Shown one piece after another: positions 1 through 8,695 of a stretch of DNA of 12,651 bases (positions are counted from its first letter, which is position 1; the number at the start of each line of letters is the position of its first letter). The notes beneath the pieces were generated by a model that searched no databases, was not told where the DNA came from, and worked only from the letters and a program-made list of their open reading frames with translations. Source of the DNA: Armatimonadota bacterium (GTDB lineage Bacteria > Armatimonadota > UBA5829); assembly GCA_023398345.1 (NCBI GenBank), contig JAEWSK010000122.1, forward strand, positions 1-12,651, given 5' to 3'. The position numbers were made by a program, and so were the translations under genes.

Positions 1-2196
1 ACTACTGGCATGCTTGTTGCGATACCGGACTCTAAACACGTAAGAATTAGAACTGGAGCCATCATCGGGATAAGTCGGATTTGCCTCTTCAAGCGGTTCA
101 ATCGCAAGAGGATCAACGTCATTATTATAGAACGATCCATCGGTATAACACGTGACCCGGTCCTCGTTACCTTTAACCCCACCATGATCGATGTCACCGC
201 CCGAAGTGCTGTCATGAACAGTAGCGATAACAGTGGCAGGTTCGACCGTAATAAGTTTGCCGGATTTGATGGCAGTGCCGGTCACGCTAAAACTGACCGC
301 TGTCGGATCATTTGCCCCATCTACTTTCAAGAATGGCGCGTAATACATCGGCCAACCATCGGGATCATATATCAGTTTGTTATCTGTGCCAGAAGTATTC
401 TTTGCAATATCGGCACTTGGCTGCTGCTTTTGATTGGACATATTTAGACCGGCGCTTACAGCTACGCGATAATACGTAATTCTGCCGTCAGGACTTGTCT
501 TATAATGACGCATCGGAATGGTTCCGTTGAGCCACATAACATTTTGGCCGTTGAAGAACAGTTCGTAGTAATCAACAGCCGCAGCATAGGTGGTCGACGA
601 AACCGCCGGGCTATTTATTGTAAAACTTCCGCCATTTATAGCAACGCTTGCACTGTCCGGATCAAACGAATAACCCTGGCTCGGCAATAGATTCCTGATA
701 TTTCTGACACTTGCCAGATCAGGACACTGGGCCACTGTATAGCTATTCGTATTCAAATAGCGATAAGTAACGGCACACTGCTGTCCAGATGACCACATCG
801 AATCAGGATCAAGAGCAGGATCAGGAAGTGGCGTGCCCAACCTAATGACGCCGGAATGGCCGCAGTATCCGATTGGGGTTGTTTCCAGACCAGCTTGATC
901 ATGGCGCGGATAGTAATTATAAGTAAGACTAGTTGGTAGACACACGCTGTCTACAGCATTGGTCGCAACTTGAATATAAAGTGTCTGCCCACTTTTGTCG
1001 TAATCATCAGGCAGTGGGCTGCTGAAATATGCGGTGCCCATGCCGTTACTGACTTCGTATTTTGTAGCAGTTGGAGCAAATGTATTGAAATCAAAGTAAT
1101 TTGCAGCTATTGCAGTGTTGGTTGGATCATTTGCATCGACAGCGCGGTCGAGATCCGGAGTCAAATAGATACCCAACAGCGCGCAGTTGGCTGCAGTAGC
1201 AGTGGTGTTCGCTGGCCTGACTTTGTTTGGGTCAAGGCCCAATATGGCATCGTTAATCCTTACAAAACCATCGCCGGTAACAGACTGCTTAACAGCGTAT
1301 ACAGTCGTCGGCAGCGGCAGTGGCGCATTTTTTGTGATTACATATGTAGTGCCCGGAGCATAATACGAGATAGAAATACGCTTGCTCGACGGGATGTCTT
1401 GGCGCAAAATTATGACATTGTAAACTTTGCCACCCGCGGTAGTATAAGGAACAATAGCCGCCTTCACAGCATTTCTATTAAGAATATCCGACCATACGCC
1501 AATCAGCCCGACAGGAATTCTCGGAAGAACTACTGCCACATAATAGTCGGTGGAATCCTCTTCTGGAAACCATTTAAACCAACCCAAAGGCAGGTTGCCG
1601 GTCAGATACGTCTTGCCAGATACTGAGCCTGGTTCTAAGTTCGCAAGATTTGTTATCTGCGTGGCTGTGCCGAGAGCTAGGCTGACATTGACAACATCAA
1701 CACCGTGGTCATAAAGCGGCCAATCTTCAAGTTCTTGAGTGACTGCAACAGGATTTGGCTGAATGCTCGAATATGCCGGAAACTGATAGGTCTCACCGGC
1801 CAGAGCATCTACTCCGGGATCTGCAAACCCGGCAAATCCGTCAGCGGCGGGCACATATGGGTACCATCCGATACTGCCGATGGGCTCTTTGCCAAGTTCA
1901 TAATCGCCCCAATTCCCAATATTTGGCCTCGATGTTCCCACGGTCGCCGCCCAGGTGCCGTTGGTGAGCAGTCCTCGATCCAACCCACCTTCGCTAACAG
2001 TCGTGGGATTAACCTTGGGATGAACCTTATCTTCATCAGTCCAAGTAGCCTCTACAGTCCAAACAGAGTTTGCTGTAGCAGCCGAAGGACTGACACTGCC
2101 GGTTATGGCCGCTGCAAACGCCACTGCGGATGCGAGGCCCAGCAGCAATGCCCCAATTATAAGGATGAAGAGCAAGCGCTCGATTTTATTTTTCAT
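1..2196 (-). CDS. Large secreted protein of unknown family, C-terminus cut by the window edge
   Basis: An open frame of 732 codons without a stop runs from an ATG at 2196 to the left edge, so the C-terminus is missing. AGGAGA at 2208-2203 lies 6 nt before the ATG, a good ribosome binding site. Residues 1-30 form a classical signal peptide: basic MKNKIER, then a long Leu/Ile/Ala core and an Ala-rich cleavage region (AVAFAAA). The mature part is rich in Thr, Ser, Asn, Pro, Tyr and Val with very few long charged stretches, as in secreted beta-sandwich proteins. I recognise no catalytic motif. The last visible stretch (Asp-Gly-Ser-Ser then YVFRVRYRN) resembles the opening strands of a repeated Ig-like unit seen in secreted proteins of little-studied phyla, but the unit is cut off. 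It is the last visible gene of a four-gene same-strand cluster, 75 nt after its neighbour, and is probably cotranscribed with it. It could be a surface-layer, adhesin-like or substrate protein. The reading frame is certain; the function is unknown. Confidence 0.85.
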   Translation of the reverse strand, partial: MKNKIERLLFILIIGALLLGLASAVAFAAAITGSVSPSAATANSVWTVEATWTDEDKVHPKVNPTTVSEGGLDRGLLTNGTWAATVGTSRPNIGNWGDYELGKEPIGSIGWYPYVPAADGFAGFADPGVDALAGETYQFPAYSSIQPNPVAVTQELEDWPLYDHGVDVVNVSLALGTATQITNLANLEPGSVSGKTYLTGNLPLGWFKWFPEEDSTDYYVAVVLPRIPVGLIGVWSDILNRNAVKAAIVPYTTAGGKVYNVIILRQDIPSSKRISISYYAPGTTYVITKNAPLPLPTTVYAVKQSVTGDGFVRINDAILGLDPNKVRPANTTATAANCALLGIYLTPDLDRAVDANDPTNTAIAANYFDFNTFAPTATKYEVSNGMGTAYFSSPLPDDYDKSGQTLYIQVATNAVDSVCLPTSLTYNYYPRHDQAGLETTPIGYCGHSGVIRLGTPLPDPALDPDSMWSSGQQCAVTYRYLNTNSYTVAQCPDLASVRNIRNLLPSQGYSFDPDSASVAINGGSFTINSPAVSSTTYAAAVDYYELFFNGQNVMWLNGTIPMRHYKTSPDGRITYYRVAVSAGLNMSNQKQQPSADIAKNTSGTDNKLIYDPDGWPMYYAPFLKVDGANDPTAVSFSVTGTAIKSGKLITVEPATVIATVHDSTSGGDIDHGGVKGNEDRVTCYTDGSFYNNDVDPLAIEPLEEANPTYPDDGSSSNSYVFRVRYRNKHASS

Positions 2197-2271
2197 CTGC
2201 GTTCTCCTTCCACACTCCACCCAATGGAGCAAACATCAAGAACTATTTTCATTTATGCGTATCCTCGCTAA

Positions 2272-4431
2272 CTACAGACCACCGGAATATGCCGTCACAT
2301 TGCCATTCGGTATCAGCGGTGGCTGCATTATGAGCTTAACCGCACGCCTGGCATAAATCCAATAGCCTTTCCAAGGATCCAACATTACATCGGTGTTTTT
2401 GAGAATATCGTAGCTCCACTTGTCTGTGTTCCAACCAAACAGCGTACTGTCGAGCCAATTGTTAGATATTGCATCAGCCATTGGTATCGCAACATTTGTG
2501 GTCACATTGCCGACAAGTATTTGCCTCCAGTATATTGGATAGACAAACGGATTGCCTATCATGTTCCAGCCTTTTTTAAGTGTAATACTGAATGTCTTTG
2601 TTTGCGCAGAGTCTGCCCCGACAATAGCTGTATCATCAACTAAATAAAACGTCTGCGGGTTCTGCCATGTCGGACCATTCAACACATACATCCAGAACCC
2701 CTGCCCCGTCTTGACCTGCGTCATAGTTAGGTTGCTAGAGCCATTCCAATACTTTGCACTGAATGTGCCGGAAGTCAAGCCGAACACATGACTTAATGTA
2801 AAATCGTTGAACGAGAATGGCACACTCATAAGCTGCCATCCATATGTGAACTGGCCTCTCTTTGTAGCAGGAACAGTAATATAGCGCACTACTGTCTGCT
2901 GCCAGTTCGTTTCGTGATCCACTACTGATACATATATCGGCAGTCTGCCCGCACATTCACCAGTTGCCGCTACTGTCCACTCGACAGGGCTGGACTCATT
3001 ATTGAGATCGATCTCGCCCATCTCTTTTGTCGCATCGTTGTCGTCAACACCTTCAACCAGTTCGAGGCCCTTTGGCAAATATATAGTCGCATCAACATCC
3101 CTCAAGTCATACAAGCCCGGGTCGGTGGCCAAGTTGTAAACCCAAGCCTTGACGGTGAATGTGGACGGGGAAAGTTCAGGCTCATTAGATACGACAGCAG
3201 TGCTATCGTACTTTAAAGAACGTGGAGCCTGCACGGAGAGAACTGCGCTGTCGCGAGTTGCGGTCTTGCTGGACAAGTATGTCCACTCACTTGTGGAGGC
3301 GCCCATGCCATAGTATGTTACAATCGTGCGAGTTGCTCCCGGGGCCAATGTCTTTTGGTCCCAGCAAAGCACCCAGCACATATCTGAAATAACGTGATCC
3401 GAAACAGGCTTATAACCAGTAGGAGGCCACATATCTTTGTGAAATAAATCGTTATATTCGCCAATTGCGGCATAATCCGGCTTGGTTGCATCCCCCAAAG
3501 AAAGTATATTGCGAGTTACATTTGTAGGATTTTGCACATCGTCATACACTTCAAATGAATCGGGAACAGATTGGCCTCGATAAATCATTGCACTCTGTTT
3601 TGTAAACGGATACGCAGCGCCTTTGCCTGCAATATATGCAAAGTTTTGATTGTCATACGGACCGTAGTATCCGTTGTCCTTCGTGATGTATACAGGATCA
3701 CCTACCTCGACATCGCCGTTCTGACAGAAACCCACATACTCGGATTTGCTGCCTGCATTGGTAATTCTATATTCAAATCTGACTAAATCTCGAACCAGGT
3801 GAATACGTATTTCCGTAAGTATCGTCGAGCCATTTCCACCTGTAGTTCTCCAAATGCCCCTGACATAAGGCCCTGTTCTACCCAATGACCCCTTGTCTGA
3901 AATATCAGAAGGCGGAGAAAGATACAGCGTTGGAATCATTATTTGAGAGAATTGATTTTCGGAATACCAGCTTCCTGAACCACCGTCTCCGACCATTCGC
4001 ATGTCATTGCCAATCTTCAGCTTCCAGTAGCCGAAGTAATGGCAGGGATACATCCCCATATAGGTAAGCGACCGGTTGTCGTCATCAGCAATGTCAGGAT
4101 CACCGGACATAGCAACAATGCCGTAGCGACCAGACACACCCCAAGAGTGTGTGTCATCATCTGGGACTTTGTCACCATGAAATATTGAATCGTCACCGTC
4201 GTCGGCATCATCGCACTGTGCATAGACCTTCATAGTGCCTGATTGACCTACGTTGCACTGGATATAGTCGTTTTCAAGCGATACATAAGCTGGATCGCTA
4301 TTTTCCCAGTCTATAGACGGGTATGTAGTCGGGTATTCTACCTGTGCGCCAGCCAATCCGGCAGCAAGCAACCCTAACGCAATACACACCAAGGCATATA
4401 AAGCACTACGTCGGCATATCATCTTAAGCAT
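2272..4431 (-). CDS. Secreted beta-rich protein with duplicated GWN-IGNP C-terminal module
   Basis: The protein has 719 aa from the ATG at 4431, ending in TAG. This start gives GGAG 9 nt upstream (4444-4441) and a clean signal peptide (MLKMICRRS, then a Leu/Ala core, cut near GLAGAQ). A GTG at 4461 would add ten hydrophilic residues and overlap the upstream stop; an ATG at 4422 is also possible. Residues about 50-385 form a beta-rich region that looks like the supersandwich (galactose-mutarotase-like) fold, with a central DLVRFEYRITNAG strand pair; this is a weak resemblance and I see no catalytic set. Residues about 400-520 look like an Ig/CARDB-type domain. Residues 530-584 and 620-694 are two copies of one module: GWQLMSVPF ... 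GQGFW, then GWNMIGNPF ... WKGYW. The same module ends the subtilisin-like peptidase just upstream, whose stop is 26 nt before this start. Probable role: an extracellular or surface-attached carbohydrate-binding or structural protein. Substrate unknown. Confidence 0.85.
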   Translation of the reverse strand: MLKMICRRSALYALVCIALGLLAAGLAGAQVEYPTTYPSIDWENSDPAYVSLENDYIQCNVGQSGTMKVYAQCDDADDGDDSIFHGDKVPDDDTHSWGVSGRYGIVAMSGDPDIADDDNRSLTYMGMYPCHYFGYWKLKIGNDMRMVGDGGSGSWYSENQFSQIMIPTLYLSPPSDISDKGSLGRTGPYVRGIWRTTGGNGSTILTEIRIHLVRDLVRFEYRITNAGSKSEYVGFCQNGDVEVGDPVYITKDNGYYGPYDNQNFAYIAGKGAAYPFTKQSAMIYRGQSVPDSFEVYDDVQNPTNVTRNILSLGDATKPDYAAIGEYNDLFHKDMWPPTGYKPVSDHVISDMCWVLCWDQKTLAPGATRTIVTYYGMGASTSEWTYLSSKTATRDSAVLSVQAPRSLKYDSTAVVSNEPELSPSTFTVKAWVYNLATDPGLYDLRDVDATIYLPKGLELVEGVDDNDATKEMGEIDLNNESSPVEWTVAATGECAGRLPIYVSVVDHETNWQQTVVRYITVPATKRGQFTYGWQLMSVPFSFNDFTLSHVFGLTSGTFSAKYWNGSSNLTMTQVKTGQGFWMYVLNGPTWQNPQTFYLVDDTAIVGADSAQTKTFSITLKKGWNMIGNPFVYPIYWRQILVGNVTTNVAIPMADAISNNWLDSTLFGWNTDKWSYDILKNTDVMLDPWKGYWIYARRAVKLIMQPPLIPNGNVTAYSGGL

Positions 4432-4457
4432 GTCTCCTATCTCCGCGTTCCAATCAC

Positions 4458-6866
4458 TCACTGGATGGTCATTATCAGCGAGTTAAACAGCGAAAGTCCA
4501 CCTACACTGGATCTCACCCAATAGCCATTGTATGGTTTAAAAGTAAGTCCGGACTTATCCATCCTTACATACAGTCCAGTATCGGATGAATAACTATATA
4601 TTTGGTCACCATACAGCCATGGCTTTTTCGATTGTTGGTCTTGCGCAAAAGAGCGTGTCTGACCCTGGTATGTCAAATATACGTTTGAAAGCGATGCATC
4701 GCGCGTATAAGGATTGCCAATCAAGTTCCATCCCTTGTAAAGATAGATGCTGAAGCCACCAGTATCCGAAATCTCACTTACGTTCGTGTTATCTGTGCAT
4801 ATGGCGGCATCTTTTTGTAAGCTCAACCAAAAGCCGGTGCCTGCGGGGAACTGTAACGCCCTACTCGCATCATTAGTCAAGAAACCGCCTGCCGTAGGCA
4901 CGCCACGAGTTGTTCCGTAGTCGCTATATGACTCACTCATCGTTATATTTATGATTGGATTGAGCCATGACCTATCAGTGTCCTTGGGCACATTCTCGCC
5001 CGGATAGCTGGAGTTTGAACCAGTTAAATATTGCATGTAGTATGACTGCGCTGCGTTCCAGCGAATTAGGCGCGCCCTATTCGCAGAAGTCGTGCGGAAA
5101 TCAATCGGATCAGATGTCGCTGCATCAACAATAATATCTGACGGAAGCGCGTTTACATAAGTCGTACCATCAGGCTCTGAGCTGGTCACACTATAGGGCA
5201 GTGTATAAAGATACATTCCAGCAGGTATGATCTTAGATGCAACGGTAAATGTGCCCCAATCATGCACGTCTTCATCGCCAACAGTGGTCGTGGCGGTAAT
5301 ATAGATGTAGTGAAAACCTGACTCAATCGGCTCAGACGACACATCGGCATAATTGAAAGAGATTACAGTATTGGTCGTGTTGAGATAGGCGCTCGCGGCT
5401 GTGCCGGATATAATCGGCGTCTCGATATCGACGTTGTCCGGAATACCGTCCCCATCCCCGTCCGCATAATCAATGTAAATAGCAATACTGGCCGGATTTA
5501 TCCCTCTGATACTTGCCTTTATATCCGGGTAACTGTTTACAGTTGAACCCTTGATTGGCTTTGTAAGCTGAACCGAACCGTTGGCAAGCGCCGCATTGAC
5601 ATCGAGAATTCCAGCACCGTATTTTTTCTTGTTCAGCGAACCGCTATTGGGTTTGCGCGCACCCGCTTCCAATCTGGTCCGCACTTCTGATGCCGACACG
5701 CCCTCACTTAGAAGCAGCGCAACAGCACCGGCAACATGCGGACACGCCATTGAAGTGCCCTGCCAAGATTCATAGTCATAAATAGGAGTCGTGCCATCCC
5801 AGTTAACAACGGTGCTCAATATGCCGCCGTCAAGACCGTCACTTAAATCACCACCGGGTGCCGCTATATCTACTTCATAGTTTGGCCCATAGCTGGAGTA
5901 ATAAGCAATCGCATCGCTCTTACCGACAGCCGCTACCGCAATGCACTCGTCATACTTCGCAGGAGCCGTAACACCGGGGTTCGAACTCAATCCTCCGTTG
6001 CCGGCTGAAGCACAAAGAATTATCCCAGCCGATGCAAGCTTTTGGATCTGCGCCCTCTCAATTACATCAGTGATCGTAGGGTCTTCAAATCCAAAGCTCA
6101 TGTTAACGACATCTGCGCCATGTTGAAGCGCATATTCCAGTGCCAATACCTCAATATCAGTTGCGCCGCTGTTCGGTGCAGTTGCACTCAAGATTCGCAG
6201 AGGCATGATTTGCACGCCGTCCCAGCAGACACCGCAAACGCCGGTATCGTTGTCACCTTGAGCAGCAATTATCCCGGCACAGTGCGTGCCGTGGCTAATG
6301 TCATCGTTGCTAGGATCGGTGTCATTGTCAATATAATCGTAGCCCGGCACCAACCTCCCGTATAAATCCGGGTGTTCTGCCACGCCGCTATCGATTACGG
6401 CGACGGTGACTGACGAACTGCCCTTTTGCACATTCCATGCCTGAGGCATATTTATCGATTTCATACCCCACAGCTTTGACCAAAACTCATCATTGGGTTC
6501 AACTGTAGCGTATTTCCTGTAGTTCGGATGAAACGATTTCACTACCCATGCAGCCGATGATACAGAACGTCCCATAGCTTTGCGCAGCACGCCACCTGTG
6601 CTAGTTCCTTTTGATGCACCAATGGTCACCACATACGTGTCATCAAGCGGCAGCGTCCCAGCCAAAGCGCCACCCATCAGAGCAACCGACTGCTCAACAG
6701 CGCTTGCAGACGCACCCGTTGTAGCTTGAATAATATACTGATTCGGCACGTATGAAGCCCTGGCTGCCAGAACCGTATTCACAGCAAACACGCATAACAA
6801 ACTCACCATAACTATGCCGATAAGCAGCGAAGTGCTTCGCCCGAACCGGCTTATGCGCAGTTTCAT
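4458..6866 (-). CDS. Secreted subtilisin-like serine peptidase (S8 family) with I9-type propeptide
   Basis: The protein has 802 aa. The ATG at 6866 is chosen over an upstream in-frame ATG at 6962, because it has a perfect AGGAGGT 7 nt upstream and starts a signal peptide (MKLRISRFGRS plus hydrophobic core to about residue 37), whereas the longer form would overlap the upstream gene by 61 nt. Residues about 39-115 look like an inhibitor I9 propeptide (VPNQYIIQ). The catalytic domain spans about 135-430 with the full triad: Asp159 in AVIDSG, His192 in SHGTHCAG and Ser372 in GTSMACPHVAG, plus oxyanion Asn290 in SAGNGG. An Ig-like region follows (about 433-543) with a DGDGDGIPD loop that looks calcium-binding. 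Two copies of a GW/GYW module end the protein (about 550-683 and 710-786, with GWNLIGNPY and KPYNGYW). It is exported and acts outside the inner membrane. Given the shared module, it may act on or beside the next gene's product. The GVCGVCW stretch has two cysteines not typical of the family. Confidence 0.93.
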   Translation of the reverse strand: MKLRISRFGRSTSLLIGIVMVSLLCVFAVNTVLAARASYVPNQYIIQATTGASASAVEQSVALMGGALAGTLPLDDTYVVTIGASKGTSTGGVLRKAMGRSVSSAAWVVKSFHPNYRKYATVEPNDEFWSKLWGMKSINMPQAWNVQKGSSSVTVAVIDSGVAEHPDLYGRLVPGYDYIDNDTDPSNDDISHGTHCAGIIAAQGDNDTGVCGVCWDGVQIMPLRILSATAPNSGATDIEVLALEYALQHGADVVNMSFGFEDPTITDVIERAQIQKLASAGIILCASAGNGGLSSNPGVTAPAKYDECIAVAAVGKSDAIAYYSSYGPNYEVDIAAPGGDLSDGLDGGILSTVVNWDGTTPIYDYESWQGTSMACPHVAGAVALLLSEGVSASEVRTRLEAGARKPNSGSLNKKKYGAGILDVNAALANGSVQLTKPIKGSTVNSYPDIKASIRGINPASIAIYIDYADGDGDGIPDNVDIETPIISGTAASAYLNTTNTVISFNYADVSSEPIESGFHYIYITATTTVGDEDVHDWGTFTVASKIIPAGMYLYTLPYSVTSSEPDGTTYVNALPSDIIVDAATSDPIDFRTTSANRARLIRWNAAQSYYMQYLTGSNSSYPGENVPKDTDRSWLNPIINITMSESYSDYGTTRGVPTAGGFLTNDASRALQFPAGTGFWLSLQKDAAICTDNTNVSEISDTGGFSIYLYKGWNLIGNPYTRDASLSNVYLTYQGQTRSFAQDQQSKKPWLYGDQIYSYSSDTGLYVRMDKSGLTFKPYNGYWVRSSVGGLSLFNSLIMTIQ

Positions 6867-6873
6867 CTTTGAG

Positions 6874-6880
6874 ACCTCCT
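6874..6880 (-). promoter_or_regulatory. Ribosome binding site of the subtilisin-like gene
   Basis: AGGAGGT on the minus strand, 7 nt before the ATG at 6866. It is a full match to the anti-Shine-Dalgarno sequence and decides the start: the longer in-frame start at 6962 lies inside the upstream gene and would put 32 hydrophilic residues in front of the signal peptide. Confidence 0.85.
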
Positions 6881-6901
6881 GTTTCTGAGACCCACCTAGT
6901 T

Positions 6902-8695
6902 TTACGGAGTACCACCGGGGGTGCTGCCAATGCGAAATACAGCCTTGGTGCCATTCACCCAACTGTAATTACTATCACTTTGAGCGTCGCCGTACTTCGC
7001 AGTCGCGCTATCTCCGCTATTTCGTGCATCAACGCGCCAGTACATCTCCTTGTCGGCATATGCCGGGTTGGAAAGTGCTGATGCCAGCGACAATCGATCG
7101 GTATCATCAAGCGATAATTGCGAACCGGCCCCATAGTATATGATGTTGCTCCACCATGTCGGCCCCGATCCCGGCTTTACCGGCCAGACCTTTACGCGAT
7201 ACTGATCAGCGCCATCTGTGGGCGTCCATGTAAGATTGGAGTTGCTGTCCTGAAGGTCACTGACATACAGAGACTCGCCGTTGATCGGAGACACAATTTC
7301 CGATAGACTTAACGGCTTAATCGCAGTTCCGGTAATAGAACTGCCGAAGTCAGTGATCTGGTAGCCGTAAACGGCATTGCCGTCACCATCTGTCCCGGTC
7401 TGCGCCCGGAGCAATGTCCGAAGCTGATAAGTATGAGTAACACCGTAACCTTCATCGGTGAAAGTCGCTGTGGCGGACGTCGGTGAAGAACTGCCCGCCG
7501 GGTAACTGTTGTAGGTCACTGTAAAGCCACCATTGCCATACAGAGTCGACAGGTCACTTCGACCATTAGCCCACTCACCACTGTCGCGGGTCACTCGAAC
7601 AGGAACAGCACTGCCGTCGCGTATTACCTGCAATTCCACCAGATTTTGGCCATATGAATATAGCTTGGGATTCCACGTTATAATAAGCGGACCTTTAGTA
7701 CCTGCCGAAGGGGGATCTTCGGTTCCGCTGCCGCCCTTAAACAGAGAGACAACACCTGCGACAATTAACAGGCCAACAAGAAACTTGCCTATCTTCGATG
7801 CCGCACTTCCACCCATTCGGCCATGGCTCGGTGCGCTGCCCGGTAGAGGTTCGGATTTTAGAGCTGACGAAACCATCGGCATCTCGAAAATCGCTCTCGC
7901 CTTGTCCTGTGGCTGTATGCCCCTCATGGACTTTATAACCCTGGCGTAGGCATCGGTCGGATCGGCACTTGTAATATCGATGTATCCGATGATCTCTTTT
8001 TCGCGCAAAACAATCATCCGCATACCCGGCTTGACGCCATCACGCGCACCCTTGTTAATCATCACCTGGCTGGAACCGACATTGACCATGACTGTTGCTT
8101 CAGGGATAACATAGTCAACCATCGTTTTTACAGCCAAGAACGCCGCGCTGTTTATGGCCTCAGTGATAAGAGAGCTGTCATCTGCGGTATAGCCGACTCG
8201 AGCGCTGGAATTGCCAGTCTGCACGGCTCCGTTAATGATCTCGCCCGAAGCCTGATCAACCATATGAACAACCAATGTCACGCTTGCGCGCCTGGTCGGA
8301 CCGGACCCTGCTATCTGCACGGACTTTATGGAGCCTTCGAGCATAGCGTCAGCGCTCACGGCTTCGCCCAGTCTAACAAGACCGGTCTTAGTAAGCGGCG
8401 GACGCAGGCCAAGGCCTTCCATGCTTTCTTTGAGCATCGAACGAGTGATGCTGACGTCATAGCGGTTGGTCTTGCTCATTTCAACAACAACAGCATCTGT
8501 TGCCAATCGCGCGAGCAGGTCTCCCTGCACTCCCGACTCATTTACAAAGTCAACCACGCCTACGGAATACGTAGGCATAAGCTGTGCGCAAGCCGGTTTG
8601 ACAAACAACGGAGTGGGCAATATGGTCGCCACTAGTGCCAAAATCAGCGAATAGCACAGACTGCGAACGGCCCTGCATTGCATTAGCTGCCTCAA
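6902..8695 (-). CDS. Exported protein with CsgG-like and FlgT-C-like domains and beta-rich C-terminus
   Basis: The protein has 597 aa, first gene of the four-gene minus-strand cluster. The start is a TTG at 8695, chosen because AGGAGGG lies 9 nt upstream; an ATG four codons later (8683) with a weak GAGG is the alternative. Residues 1-38 are a signal peptide ending PACA-Q, which fits signal peptidase I. The Cys is not in a canonical lipobox (Lys at -3), unlike true CsgG lipoproteins. Residues about 44-200 resemble the CsgG/curli-assembly fold (YSVGVVDFVNESG, then the LGEAVSADAMLEGSI pattern). Residues about 201-272 resemble the FlgT C-terminal domain (GARDGVKPGMRMIVL). A Gly-rich hydrophobic segment at 303-320 could span a membrane. 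After it come an Ig-like region (about 334-430) and an FN3-like region (about 466-592, with NLTWTPTDGADQYRVKVW). Known CsgG proteins form an outer-membrane export pore for amyloid subunits; that role here is inference. Domain calls are from motif memory and moderate in strength; the ORF is certain. Confidence 0.87.
   Translation of the reverse strand: MRQLMQCRAVRSLCYSLILALVATILPTPLFVKPACAQLMPTYSVGVVDFVNESGVQGDLLARLATDAVVVEMSKTNRYDVSITRSMLKESMEGLGLRPPLTKTGLVRLGEAVSADAMLEGSIKSVQIAGSGPTRRASVTLVVHMVDQASGEIINGAVQTGNSSARVGYTADDSSLITEAINSAAFLAVKTMVDYVIPEATVMVNVGSSQVMINKGARDGVKPGMRMIVLREKEIIGYIDITSADPTDAYARVIKSMRGIQPQDKARAIFEMPMVSSALKSEPLPGSAPSHGRMGGSAASKIGKFLVGLLIVAGVVSLFKGGSGTEDPPSAGTKGPLIITWNPKLYSYGQNLVELQVIRDGSAVPVRVTRDSGEWANGRSDLSTLYGNGGFTVTYNSYPAGSSSPTSATATFTDEGYGVTHTYQLRTLLRAQTGTDGDGNAVYGYQITDFGSSITGTAIKPLSLSEIVSPINGESLYVSDLQDSNSNLTWTPTDGADQYRVKVWPVKPGSGPTWWSNIIYYGAGSQLSLDDTDRLSLASALSNPAYADKEMYWRVDARNSGDSATAKYGDAQSDSNYSWVNGTKAVFRIGSTPGGTP

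Noticed and set aside
970..2271. Plus-strand frames opposite the large secreted gene at the left edge
   Set aside because: The minus strand is open for 732 codons with a signal peptide and a good ribosome binding site, so these frames are shadows of it.
6867..6962. Extension of the subtilisin-like protein by 32 residues to an upstream ATG
   Set aside because: The extension overlaps the upstream gene, puts hydrophilic residues ahead of the signal peptide and ignores the perfect AGGAGGT before the inner ATG.
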